Part shown: positions 45,816 through 53,270 of the stretch, in pieces | Position numbering within the stretch: position 1 is the first letter of the stretch | Layout of the letters: the number at the start of each line of letters is the position of its first letter | DNA from: Crocinitomix sp044361315 | GTDB lineage: Bacteria > Bacteroidota > Bacteroidia > Flavobacteriales_D > Crocinitomicaceae | DNA: 64,000 nt | Assembly: GCA_044361315.1 (NCBI GenBank) | Contig: JBIKJA010000001.1 | Coordinates: forward strand, 1 to 64,000 | Direction: 5' to 3' | Notes under the pieces: model-generated | What the model was told of the DNA's origin: nothing | The model's input: the letters and a program-made list of their open reading frames with translations, nothing else | Database searches by the model: none | Translations under genes and position numbers: made by a program

Positions 45816-45841
45816 TGCGAGCGCTTGGAGGGTACAACACC

Positions 45842-46144
45842 ATGTTGTCAAAAATTAACTACCTCAATTTAAGAAACGGCGTAATCGTCTTCGCCATTTT
45901 GTGGATCGGATTAGTTTTTGGAATGCTCTCCTATCCTACCTCAGCCAACCAATTATTGCCTTTTAGCCTGATTTTTTCTTTGTTAACATTGATGCCTGTA
46001 TTATTGTTAATCAGCAAATTAAAATCAAATCTTCAGCGAATTGATAAAGAGAAAATAATTGGTGACTGGGAATTTACCTGTATCGCTTTTCATTTTGTGG
46101 TTAACCTTCTCTTAATTGTTGCTTTGGGAGTGAGTTGGCTCTAG
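45842..46144 (+). CDS. Three-helix membrane protein of unknown function
   Basis: The frame encodes 100 residues from the ATG at 45842 (MLSKINYLNLRNG), preferred because the nine residues before it (from an ATG overlapping the upstream stop at 45815) do not resemble a native N terminus. Three hydrophobic helices are visible (about 12-29, 40-58, 82-100). No family is recognised. Position directly behind the enoyl-CoA hydratase suggests co-transcription. Confidence 0.65.
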   Translation: MLSKINYLNLRNGVIVFAILWIGLVFGMLSYPTSANQLLPFSLIFSLLTLMPVLLLISKLKSNLQRIDKEKIIGDWEFTCIAFHFVVNLLLIVALGVSWL

Positions 46145-46231
46145 TTATTAAATGGTGGTTATATTCAAGAATTAATCGTTTAAATTTAATTAATACACCT
46201 ACTTTTCTTATTTTGCTTAAACTTTTTTAAA

Positions 46232-46432
46232 ATGGAAATTACGGTTGATGTTGTTGGAGAAGAACTTAAGAAAGTAAAAAAAACCGAAGTTCGTGCGATT
46301 TTATCTAAAGTAAAACATATTGTTGCCATTGTAAGCGACAAAGGAGGTGCAGGCAAATCAACCATTACAGCCAATTTAATAGCTGGTTTGGCAAAATTAG
46401 GTTATAACGTGGTGTTGGATAGAACTTATTAA
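46232..46432 (+). pseudogene. Internally deleted and truncated copy of mrp
   Basis: This 66-residue frame begins MEITVDVVGEELKKV and jumps directly to EVRAILSKVKHIVAI. It therefore keeps the start and the ATPase N terminus of Mrp but lacks about 75 residues of the MIP18-like domain, and it ends after residues matching the first ATPase strand-helix unit (LAKLGYNVVLDRTY). The P-loop reads DKGGAGKST instead of GKGGVGKST. The real mrp is at 48500. By hand count over about 46 shared codons there are roughly 10 synonymous and 8 non-synonymous differences, so the copy is not recent. It is probably non-functional, though a short P-loop peptide under selection is not excluded. Confidence 0.75.
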
Positions 46433-46443
46433 ACTTGGTAAAT

Positions 46444-47151
46444 GTGAAGAATAGCATTTTGATTTTTCTAGGCTTATTGGTGGCTCTAATTTTTATTAGT
46501 TCATGTGAACGTACTATTGGTTACCCCCTTTACATTAATGGAGGTGGTGTTATAGACGCAGAAGGTAATGAATATGAAACAGTCATTATTGGTGATCAGG
46601 AATGGATGGCGGAGAACTTGAAAACAGATTTGTATTGTAATGGCGATTCAATTGAATATTTAGGTGATGATGTACGTGTAAAAGTGTATGACAATGATCC
46701 TGAAAATGAGTCTGTTTTTGGCAAGCTCTATAATTTTCAAGCGGTAATAGATTCTTCCGGACTTTGCCCATGTGGGTGGCATATTCCAACTGAATTGGAA
46801 CATGCCGTTTTGATTGATTATTTGGGGGGATATGAGAATGCAATGAGAAGTATGAAGTCGTCAGGGAGTATAGATAGATCCAGCGGCCTTTGGATTGAAA
46901 CTAACGGAAGCGGCAGGACTTACTCAGGAACGAATGCTAGTGGATTTAATGCTTTGCCAGCTGGCTTCGCAGGAGATGTTCAATTTTACAAGCGTGATAC
47001 AATGGCTCTTTTTTGGGCAACTCCAATGGAAGGTTCTGATGCAATAATGTATGAAATAGGAGATAACAAGTTTGTTGTAAAATTTAGTTTTGACCAACCT
47101 CACGAGAAAGACGGAATTTTTATGTCTGTTCGTTGCATTAAAGATTTATAA
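46444..47151 (+). CDS. FISUMP-domain lipoprotein
   Basis: This lipoprotein of about 235 residues is read from the GTG at 46444 (MKNSILIFLGLLVALIFISSC), so the Cys near 21 is acylated; a TTG three codons earlier is also possible. Residues about 40-235 form a FISUMP (Fibrobacter succinogenes major paralogous) domain: IIGDQEWMAENLKTDLYCNG, KLYNFQAV, CPCGWHIPTELE, SGFNALPAGFAG and SVRCIKDL. Such proteins are surface-exposed in Bacteroidota. It sits in the accessory segment between the shrunken mrp copy and true mrp. Confidence 0.85.
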   Translation: MKNSILIFLGLLVALIFISSCERTIGYPLYINGGGVIDAEGNEYETVIIGDQEWMAENLKTDLYCNGDSIEYLGDDVRVKVYDNDPENESVFGKLYNFQAVIDSSGLCPCGWHIPTELEHAVLIDYLGGYENAMRSMKSSGSIDRSSGLWIETNGSGRTYSGTNASGFNALPAGFAGDVQFYKRDTMALFWATPMEGSDAIMYEIGDNKFVVKFSFDQPHEKDGIFMSVRCIKDL

Positions 47152-47159
47152 ACGGCGAT

Positions 47160-47912
47160 ATGAAAAAACTAATAATTATCTTCATTTTATTTAGTTCAAG
47201 TTTTGCCTTTTCGCAAAGTAATTTGGGCTATTCATGGGGCATCACTTCCTCATTTGACTTGCTTCAACCTAAACAATATGATTCTGAATTGGCATATTTC
47301 TCATCGACCTACGCAAATGGGTATGGCATCAATTTAGGATTAACCAATAAGGTGAATTACAAAAAAATGTTTTTGCGAGCGGATTTTGCGTATAATTATG
47401 TGGCGCAGAAACAAACTTTCGTTTTTAGTAATGTCGTTGATTTGAATATTAGCCAAACTGTAAAACATATCGTTCCTCATTGCTCATTTGATTGGTCAAT
47501 AGGTCGAGATTTCAGCCTTAAAAGTGAGAATCAATTTCAAATAGAGGTGGGGTTCTCTACTCCATTTTCAATGTCAATAGGACCCTACAGGCTGAATCTT
47601 CGAAAATCGGGATCATTTACCTCAACTTATTCGGATGAAGACCTGCATTGGAGCGGTGAAATGGCAAGTAAGGAATATAATTACGAAATAAGTTATCAGC
47701 GACCGGCGTTAATCGCCCCATTTTTTAGAGTTAGTTGGTGTGTCCCTTTGAAAAACAATTATTTAACTTATGGGCTAACGGCAAAAATGAGACGTTTGGT
47801 CTACGAAAACTTTATAGTACTAAGTAGCGATACGTACAGCGCAATTGCGAATAGCAGATCGCAATCCTCCTCATTTGGGGTGTTTGTCAGTTATCAGTTT
47901 GGAAAAAGATAG
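47160..47912 (+). CDS. Outer-membrane protein of unknown function
   Basis: This 250-residue protein has a signal peptide (1-19, ending AFSQ) and a beta-barrel-like body of alternating residues (YGINLGLTNKVNYKKMFLRADFAYNYV, NYEISYQRPALIAPFFRVSW), with a C terminus ending GVFVSYQFGKR. No family is recognised. It starts 8 bp after the FISUMP lipoprotein gene, so the two probably form an outer-membrane pair. Confidence 0.75.
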   Translation: MKKLIIIFILFSSSFAFSQSNLGYSWGITSSFDLLQPKQYDSELAYFSSTYANGYGINLGLTNKVNYKKMFLRADFAYNYVAQKQTFVFSNVVDLNISQTVKHIVPHCSFDWSIGRDFSLKSENQFQIEVGFSTPFSMSIGPYRLNLRKSGSFTSTYSDEDLHWSGEMASKEYNYEISYQRPALIAPFFRVSWCVPLKNNYLTYGLTAKMRRLVYENFIVLSSDTYSAIANSRSQSSSFGVFVSYQFGKR

Positions 47913-48057
47913 CTGATTGAAAAAATATAAATTATTAGAGAAAAAGGCTGATTATATACGAATTTCCCACCAAGGATTGGAGTGGTAGCTTACGAAATAA
48001 GAACATCTAAAAAACTTAGCAATTAACAGTGAAATGAGAAACTGGCGAATTGTTTTT

Positions 48058-48310
48058 AACCTCAGTTCGACTCTAAATTACCATCCAGATGAGTATTAAA
48101 ATTTGACTGAATAGCCTGATTCTTTGGATTTACGAAATCAATAATTAAGATTAACAAACTAATTAAAATAATGCTAGGTGTGTTTTCGCATAGAAAAACA
48201 TGATTTTTTCGTCAAAACAACTCGAAATAGCCCGCTATTACTTCGTTGCTTTTTCTCAAACTCAAGCTTTTCTATGCGATCTGAATGAAATTTAAAATCG
48301 AACTGAGGTT
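48058..48310. mobile_element. MITE-like palindromic element, copy 3 (best preserved ends)
   Basis: This 253-bp element has perfect 13-bp terminal inverted repeats AACCTCAGTTCGA (48058-48070) and TCGAACTGAGGTT (48298-48310). Flanking triplets are TTT and TTT. Inside, TCGCATAGAAAA pairs with TTTTCTATGCGA, and the middle has AATAGC-cc-GCTATT, so the whole element can fold back on itself. The 80-nt core (48188-48267) is identical to copy 1. No transposase is encoded. The remaining bases of the gap, 47913-48057 and 48311-48473, hold nothing I can identify. Confidence 0.85.
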
Positions 48311-48473
48311 TTTAGTTTTTTGATGTGCTTATTTTGGAACTATAACGGAAAGCCTGTTAAGGTGGCCACGAGAAATGTATTACTTTGAATGGGTTCTTCT
48401 TCTGATTCATGCGTAAAAAAAGTGTATGAATTGATCTACTCAAAAATAACTAGGTTCAAATCAATAAACAGTG

Positions 48474-48481
48474 TATTTTTG
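48474..48481 (+). promoter_or_regulatory. Promoter -7 box of mrp
   Basis: TATTTTTG fits TAnnTTTG and lies 18 bp before the mrp ATG, within a short AT-rich leader. Confidence 0.5.
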
Positions 48482-48499
48482 TAACATTAAATTAAAAAA

Positions 48500-49558
48500 A
48501 TGGAAATTACAGTTGATAATGTTCGAGAAGCGCTAAGAAAAGTAATCGAGCCAGACTTAAAAAAAGATATTATTACCTTGGATTTGGTTTCTGATATTCG
48601 AATTGAAGGTGGCGTGATTAGTTTTGAGGTGAAAGTTTATAATCCGGCAATGCATGCCAAAGTGAGGATGAATGAGGCCTTGCAATTTGCCTTAGAACGT
48701 GCATTTGGAAAAGAAGTCGATGCGAAAATTTCACTAGTTCCGCTTCCAAAAGAAAAAGAACCAGAAGTACGTGCGATTTTATCGAATGTAAAACATATTG
48801 TCGCCATTGCGAGTGGTAAAGGGGGTGTTGGTAAATCTACCATTACGGCAAATTTAGCGGCTGGTTTAGCAAAATTAGGTTATAAAGTGGGGTTGGTTGA
48901 TGCGGATATTTATGGGCCTTCTGTTCCTACCATGTTTGACGTGGTTGGAATGCGACCGCAAGGCGTTGAAAAGGATGGAAAAACATTAATTCAACCCATC
49001 GAATCGTATGGGGTAAAATTATTGTCAATTGGTTTCTTTTCAGACCCTGACCAAGCGGTTGTTTGGCGTGGTCCAATGGCAACCAAGGCGCTGAATCAGA
49101 TGTTCAAGGATGCCGATTGGGGAGAATTAGATTATATGCTAATTGACCTTCCTCCAGGTACAGGAGACGTTCACTTGACATTGGTTCAAAACGTGCCCCT
49201 GTCAGGCGTAGTGGTTGTAAGTACTCCACAAGAAGTTGCCTTGGCAGATGCAAGAAAAGGAATTAACATGTTCCGAATGGATTCTTTAAAAGTACCAATT
49301 CTTGGAATCGTTGAAAATATGGCATGGTTTACCCCAGAAGAATTACCAGACAATAAATACTTCATTTTTGGCAAAGACGGAGCGAAAAATTTAGCCGAAG
49401 AAATGAATGTTTCCTTAATGGCGCAGATTCCTTTGATTCAAAGCGTGCGAGAAGCGGGTGATGTTGGGCGTCCAGCGGTTTTACAAGAGAATACCATTTC
49501 TTCGCGCATATTTGAAGAATTTGTTCGTAAATTTGTCCAAAGTATTGAAAAAGAATAA
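48500..49558 (+). CDS. mrp: Mrp/ApbC-type P-loop ATPase, Fe-S cluster carrier
   Basis: This 352-residue protein has an N-terminal MIP18/DUF59 domain (about 1-90) and a C-terminal NTPase domain with deviant Walker A SGKGGVGKST (about 98-107), DADIYGPSVP and DLPPGTGDVHLTL. It transfers iron-sulfur clusters to apo-proteins. The CxxC pair used by many Mrp proteins is replaced by ENMAWFTPEELPDNKYFIFG, which from memory is usual in Bacteroidota. It is followed at once by the NifU-like gene, a logical pairing for cluster assembly. Confidence 0.95.
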   Translation: MEITVDNVREALRKVIEPDLKKDIITLDLVSDIRIEGGVISFEVKVYNPAMHAKVRMNEALQFALERAFGKEVDAKISLVPLPKEKEPEVRAILSNVKHIVAIASGKGGVGKSTITANLAAGLAKLGYKVGLVDADIYGPSVPTMFDVVGMRPQGVEKDGKTLIQPIESYGVKLLSIGFFSDPDQAVVWRGPMATKALNQMFKDADWGELDYMLIDLPPGTGDVHLTLVQNVPLSGVVVVSTPQEVALADARKGINMFRMDSLKVPILGIVENMAWFTPEELPDNKYFIFGKDGAKNLAEEMNVSLMAQIPLIQSVREAGDVGRPAVLQENTISSRIFEEFVRKFVQSIEKE

Positions 49559-49559
49559 T

Positions 49560-49787
49560 ATGGAACAAGTTGAAAAGATAGAGATCGCTTTACAATCTAT
49601 TCGCCCGTTTTTACAAAGAGATGGTGGTGATGTGGAATTTGTGGAAGTGACGTCTGATAATGTGGTGCGTGTGCGACTTGTGGGAGCTTGCGAAACGTGT
49701 GCGATGAGTGCAATGACTTTAAAAGCGGGTATTGAAGAATCCATCATGAACGCCATTCCAGAAATTATACGAGTAGAAGCCATTTAG
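49560..49787 (+). CDS. NifU C-terminal-domain (Nfu-type) protein
   Basis: This 75-residue protein consists of just the Nfu domain: IRPFLQRDGGDVEFVEV and the cluster-binding CxxC in GACETCAMSAMT (about 43-54). Nfu proteins carry [4Fe-4S] clusters to target enzymes. The start is one base after the mrp stop, so mrp and this gene form one operon for iron-sulfur delivery. Confidence 0.93.
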   Translation: MEQVEKIEIALQSIRPFLQRDGGDVEFVEVTSDNVVRVRLVGACETCAMSAMTLKAGIEESIMNAIPEIIRVEAI

Positions 49788-49841
49788 TCAAAATCACGAC
49801 GAAAAATGATTAAAATCTTCTGCTAATCCTTATCAAAGTAG

Positions 49842-49849
49842 TAAATTTG
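49842..49849 (+). promoter_or_regulatory. Promoter -7 box before the ferredoxin-NADP reductase gene
   Basis: TAAATTTG is an exact TAnnTTTG match about 50 bp before the ATG at 49900. A TCTG near 19 bp upstream could serve as a weak -33 box. Confidence 0.45.
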
Positions 49850-49899
49850 AACAAAATTAATACTTGAACTGTTGCTAAGGCAACTTTTATACGCATAAA

Positions 49900-50910
49900 A
49901 TGATTGAAACAGATATTATTATTATTGGTGCTGGTCCAGTTGGTCTTTTCACCGTTTTTGAAGCTGGATTGTTAAAATTAAGATGTCATTTAATTGATTC
50001 TTTACCGCAGCCCGGAGGCCAATTAACCGAAATTTATCCCAAAAAACCAATTTACGATATCCCAGGATTTCCAACTGTTGATGCTGGAGATTTGATCGAT
50101 AATTTAATGCAACAAAGTGCGCCGTTTAAACCCGGTTTTACCTTGGGCGAATCTGCCGTTACCATTGATGAAACGGAGGATAAAAAATTCATTGTTACCA
50201 CGAATAAAGGTACAAAACACCTAGCACCGATTGTGATGATTGCAGGAGGTTTAGGAGTTTTTGAACCGCGCAAACCGCCTGTTGAAAATCTTGAGGATTT
50301 TGAAGATAAAGGGGTTGAATACATCATCAAAGATCCTGCATTTTATAAAGATAAAAAAGTGGTGATTGCTGGTGGTGGTGATTCTGCACTCGATTGGTCG
50401 ATTTATTTGGTAAAAAATAATATTGCCTCTGAAGTTTCATTGGTTCACCGCAGAAATTCGTTCCGAGGTCATTTGGATTCGGTTCAGCAAGTGATGGATT
50501 TAGCGGCTGAAGGAAAAATAAATCTCATCACCGAAGCAGAAGTGGTAGGAATTGAGGGAGATGGAAAACTTAACGCTGTCGTTATTGAACACGAAAAACA
50601 AGGACGATTTACAAAAGCAGCAGATCATTTTGTTCCGCTTTTTGGACTTAAACCAAGTTTAGGCCCAATTTCAGAATGGGGATTAGAAATTGATAAAAGT
50701 GCGATTTTGGTGAACACCAGAGATTATAGCACCAACCGTCCAGGTATTTATGCGATTGGTGATGTCAACCAATACGAAGGTAAATTAAAACTGATCTTAT
50801 GTGGATTTCACGAAGGCACAATGGCGGTACAATCTGCTTTTGCACGCATTCATCCGGATAAGAAAAACGTGCTTAAATATACTACTGTTAACGGAGTTAC
50901 TGGGTTCTAA
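49900..50910 (+). CDS. Ferredoxin-NADP reductase, thioredoxin-reductase-like type
   Basis: This 336-residue flavoprotein has FAD motif IIIGAGPVGLFT (about 7-18), PQPGGQLTEIYPKKPIYDIPG (about 42-60, shown in part) and NADPH motif VIAGGGDSALDW (about 160-171). A second FAD site is in GIYAIGDVN. It lacks the redox-active CxxC of thioredoxin reductase, which places it with the YumC/type 2 ferredoxin-NADP reductases. It could reduce the ferredoxin encoded at 22942 (inference). Confidence 0.9.
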   Translation: MIETDIIIIGAGPVGLFTVFEAGLLKLRCHLIDSLPQPGGQLTEIYPKKPIYDIPGFPTVDAGDLIDNLMQQSAPFKPGFTLGESAVTIDETEDKKFIVTTNKGTKHLAPIVMIAGGLGVFEPRKPPVENLEDFEDKGVEYIIKDPAFYKDKKVVIAGGGDSALDWSIYLVKNNIASEVSLVHRRNSFRGHLDSVQQVMDLAAEGKINLITEAEVVGIEGDGKLNAVVIEHEKQGRFTKAADHFVPLFGLKPSLGPISEWGLEIDKSAILVNTRDYSTNRPGIYAIGDVNQYEGKLKLILCGFHEGTMAVQSAFARIHPDKKNVLKYTTVNGVTGF

Positions 50911-50953
50911 TTCAATTCTTATCAAGGGTTATTTTACAAAAGTTTGATCGTTT

Positions 50954-51631
50954 TTAGAACATCTTTTTGGGTGCGCCTGCGATAAAATCTTTTAAATAGA
51001 ACGGTTCAAAATAGGCTAAATTGACAAAATCTTTTGCCTTAAATTTGGCTTCGGCTAATTCAATCATTCCTTTGGCGGTAACTTGCACCTCAAGGTCAAA
51101 AATAGTATTTTGATGTGTTAAAGTCGATTGACATTTTTCTGCACCTGGACCGATAAAAAAAACTTGACCTTTGGCTAAAAATTCATGGTAAGAATTTTCA
51201 TCAATTACGTTGGCTGTGGTTGGTTCGAGGATGGTCAACGTCTCATCGAAAATGGCCGAATAAACTTCCATTCGACGCGCATCAAACATTGGACAAATTA
51301 ATACCCCTAGTCCTTTTTTTTGAATTGCTAATGCTTCCAATGAATTTATTGCAATCAATGGTAAATCCATGGCGTAACATAATCCTTTCGCCGAAGATGT
51401 CCCAATACGCAGTCCTGTGTACGATCCTGGTCCTTCGCTCACCGCAACTGCATCCAACGAATTTAATTCAACCCCTGACATTTTAAGTAAGTCAATAATC
51501 AACCCATTTAATTTTTCAGAATGCGAATATTGATCGGCTGTAAGACTTAATGTATTCACTTCTACCCCATCTCGCCCAAGCGAAACCGAACACACTTTTG
51601 TGGCCGTTTCCAGTGATAATATCAGTCCCAT
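50954..51631 (-). CDS. tsaB: tRNA threonylcarbamoyladenosine biosynthesis protein TsaB
   Basis: This 225-residue ASKHA-fold protein has MGLILSLETATKVCSVSLG at the N terminus and SEGPGSYTGLRIGTSSAKGL (about 64-83), the TsaB signature. With TsaD and TsaE it forms the t6A modification complex for ANN-decoding tRNAs. Its start is 1 bp beyond the stop of the OmpA-like gene, so the OmpA-like gene and tsaB are probably co-transcribed. Confidence 0.95.
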   Translation of the reverse strand: MGLILSLETATKVCSVSLGRDGVEVNTLSLTADQYSHSEKLNGLIIDLLKMSGVELNSLDAVAVSEGPGSYTGLRIGTSSAKGLCYAMDLPLIAINSLEALAIQKKGLGVLICPMFDARRMEVYSAIFDETLTILEPTTANVIDENSYHEFLAKGQVFFIGPGAEKCQSTLTHQNTIFDLEVQVTAKGMIELAEAKFKAKDFVNLAYFEPFYLKDFIAGAPKKMF

Positions 51632-51632
51632 G

Positions 51633-52808
51633 TTAATCTATTATTCGAATTTCTACCCTCCGATTCGCGTCTTCTTCTGCCAAATTTGTTGGTTTTTCGT
51701 AGATCATCTCCGTGTTGCCCATTCCAACGACCACCATTCTACTTGCATCAATTCCATTTTCTTTTAAAAAATCCCTGACTGCTTTGGCTCGCTCTTCCGA
51801 TAACACTTTTATTTTTGAGGTATTTTCATGGTCAGGCGCATTGACATGTCCTCTAATTTCAATCCTCAGTTCATCATTCACCGCCATAAAATCAAGTAAC
51901 CTTTTTAATGCGGTGGATGAAATGGGCAAAAATTCATCGGTGTCTTCCTCAAATTTTATGTCTTCTAAAGCCAGTTTTTTTCCGAGAGATAATTTTTCCA
52001 ATTCGATCAACACATCTAAATTTTTCCCTACACTCCCTTTGGTTTCCACCTCTTTGTAAAAAAGGAAATATCCTTGGGTATTCGATTCAATTTGAATCGT
52101 TTTAGCAGAACTTGCATCGAAAATAAAATCCGTTCCCATAAACAGATAATTATCCAAATTTACACCAAATATAACGGTATTTGCTTCGATTGGTTCGCCC
52201 GTTTCTTTATCTCGAATGCGCAAGCGGATAAAATTTTGAGATTTTCCAGTTCTAAAATCTTGAATCACTGCATTGGAAACCATCACTTGCCCGATGCGTT
52301 TATAGCGCACGGTAATGTTACTTTTAAAGGTCGAATTGGTATGGATCAGTAGATAAAAAACATCATTTTGGTTGCATTCTACACTTCCTCTAAAATGATC
52401 TCCTGTTGTGTTTAAATGTTGATTATTGTCCCATTGATGAAGTATTGGTCGTGCTTTATCAGCCTCCAATTGTTCGCAAAAAGAATTGTCATTGGCTTTG
52501 AACAGAAAATAACTAAAATCGGTATTGTTTTCGGTAGATATTTCAAAGGCGAAATTACCTTTTACATTCGGCTCAAGCCGCAACCACACAGAATTTACCT
52601 CATAAAAATCGGGATACAAACCAACCAAATCATCTCTAAAACCCATATTGCCTGGAAATTGGAGATGGGATGGGCTTGAATAATCAGTTACTTCCACCGC
52701 ACCAAAACAATCAGCGAACGAATTAGAAAATTGCATTTTAAATCCTTGCCCGAAAAGAAATCCGCAAGATAAAAACAATCCAAAAAGAATATTTTTTTTC
52801 AATTCCAC
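51633..52808 (-). CDS. OmpA-family outer-membrane protein
   Basis: The frame extends to an ATG at 52871, but the first 21 residues of that form look non-native. A perfect -7 box (TATCTTTG on the minus strand, 52819-52826) lies inside it. I place the start at the GTG at 52808 (or the TTG at 52802), giving LKKNILFGLFLSCGFLFGQ as signal peptide. The C-terminal OmpA peptidoglycan-binding domain is ELRIEIRGHVNAPD...LSEERAKAVRDFLKENGID and ends NRRVEIRIID. The middle is beta-rich with no recognised family. It likely links the outer membrane to peptidoglycan. Confidence 0.85.
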   Translation of the reverse strand: MELKKNILFGLFLSCGFLFGQGFKMQFSNSFADCFGAVEVTDYSSPSHLQFPGNMGFRDDLVGLYPDFYEVNSVWLRLEPNVKGNFAFEISTENNTDFSYFLFKANDNSFCEQLEADKARPILHQWDNNQHLNTTGDHFRGSVECNQNDVFYLLIHTNSTFKSNITVRYKRIGQVMVSNAVIQDFRTGKSQNFIRLRIRDKETGEPIEANTVIFGVNLDNYLFMGTDFIFDASSAKTIQIESNTQGYFLFYKEVETKGSVGKNLDVLIELEKLSLGKKLALEDIKFEEDTDEFLPISSTALKRLLDFMAVNDELRIEIRGHVNAPDHENTSKIKVLSEERAKAVRDFLKENGIDASRMVVVGMGNTEMIYEKPTNLAEEDANRRVEIRIID

Positions 52809-52818
52809 TATTTTCAAA

Positions 52819-52826
52819 CAAAGATA
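52819..52826 (-). promoter_or_regulatory. -7 box for the OmpA-like gene
   Basis: TATCTTTG on the minus strand exactly fits TAnnTTTG and lies 10 bp upstream of the GTG at 52808. It decides the start of the OmpA-like gene and implies a very short leader. Confidence 0.5.
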
Positions 52827-52871
52827 GCATAATTTTAGAAAAAAATACGGGCAATAAGTCAACTTATCCAC

Positions 52872-53246
52872 ATGGAAAACACGAAAACTTTATACGAAAT
52901 TATTGGAGATCAACGCTTAAAACAACTACTGGACAGTTTCTACGGGAAGGTCTTTGCAAGTCCTATTATTGGCACATTGTTTAATCATACAGATGCCGAT
53001 ACCATTAAAGACAAACAGTTTTGTTTTCTGACTCAATTTTTAGGTGGACCAGCACGGTACAATGAAAAATATGGCACCCCTCAAATGAGAAAACGTCATT
53101 TACCACATCGAATTACAGAAGAAGCAAAACACGAATGGCTGCGATTAATGCAAAGTTCCATCGACGAGCTTGATTTACCTATTTCATTAAAAAAAGCACT
53201 TTACGATTGTTTCCCGCAAGTTGCGCAACACATGGTTAATTCGTAG
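52872..53246 (+). CDS. Truncated hemoglobin (group II-like)
   Basis: This 124-residue heme protein starts MENTKTLYEIIGDQRLKQLL and contains FYGKVFASPIIGTLF, FLTQFLGGPARYNEKYGTPQ and MRKRHLPHRITEE. The His in KRHLPHRI, around residues 73-78, would be the proximal heme ligand. Length and pattern fit trHbO-type globins, which bind oxygen or nitric oxide. It is divergent from the OmpA-like gene and convergent with icd. Confidence 0.9.
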   Translation: MENTKTLYEIIGDQRLKQLLDSFYGKVFASPIIGTLFNHTDADTIKDKQFCFLTQFLGGPARYNEKYGTPQMRKRHLPHRITEEAKHEWLRLMQSSIDELDLPISLKKALYDCFPQVAQHMVNS

Positions 53247-53270
53247 GTGATTAAACCCTACGGTCAACTC

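Noticed and set aside
48058..48310. Insertion sequence with its own transposase
   Set aside because: No open frame of useful length inside any of the three copies; only the ends are transposon-like.
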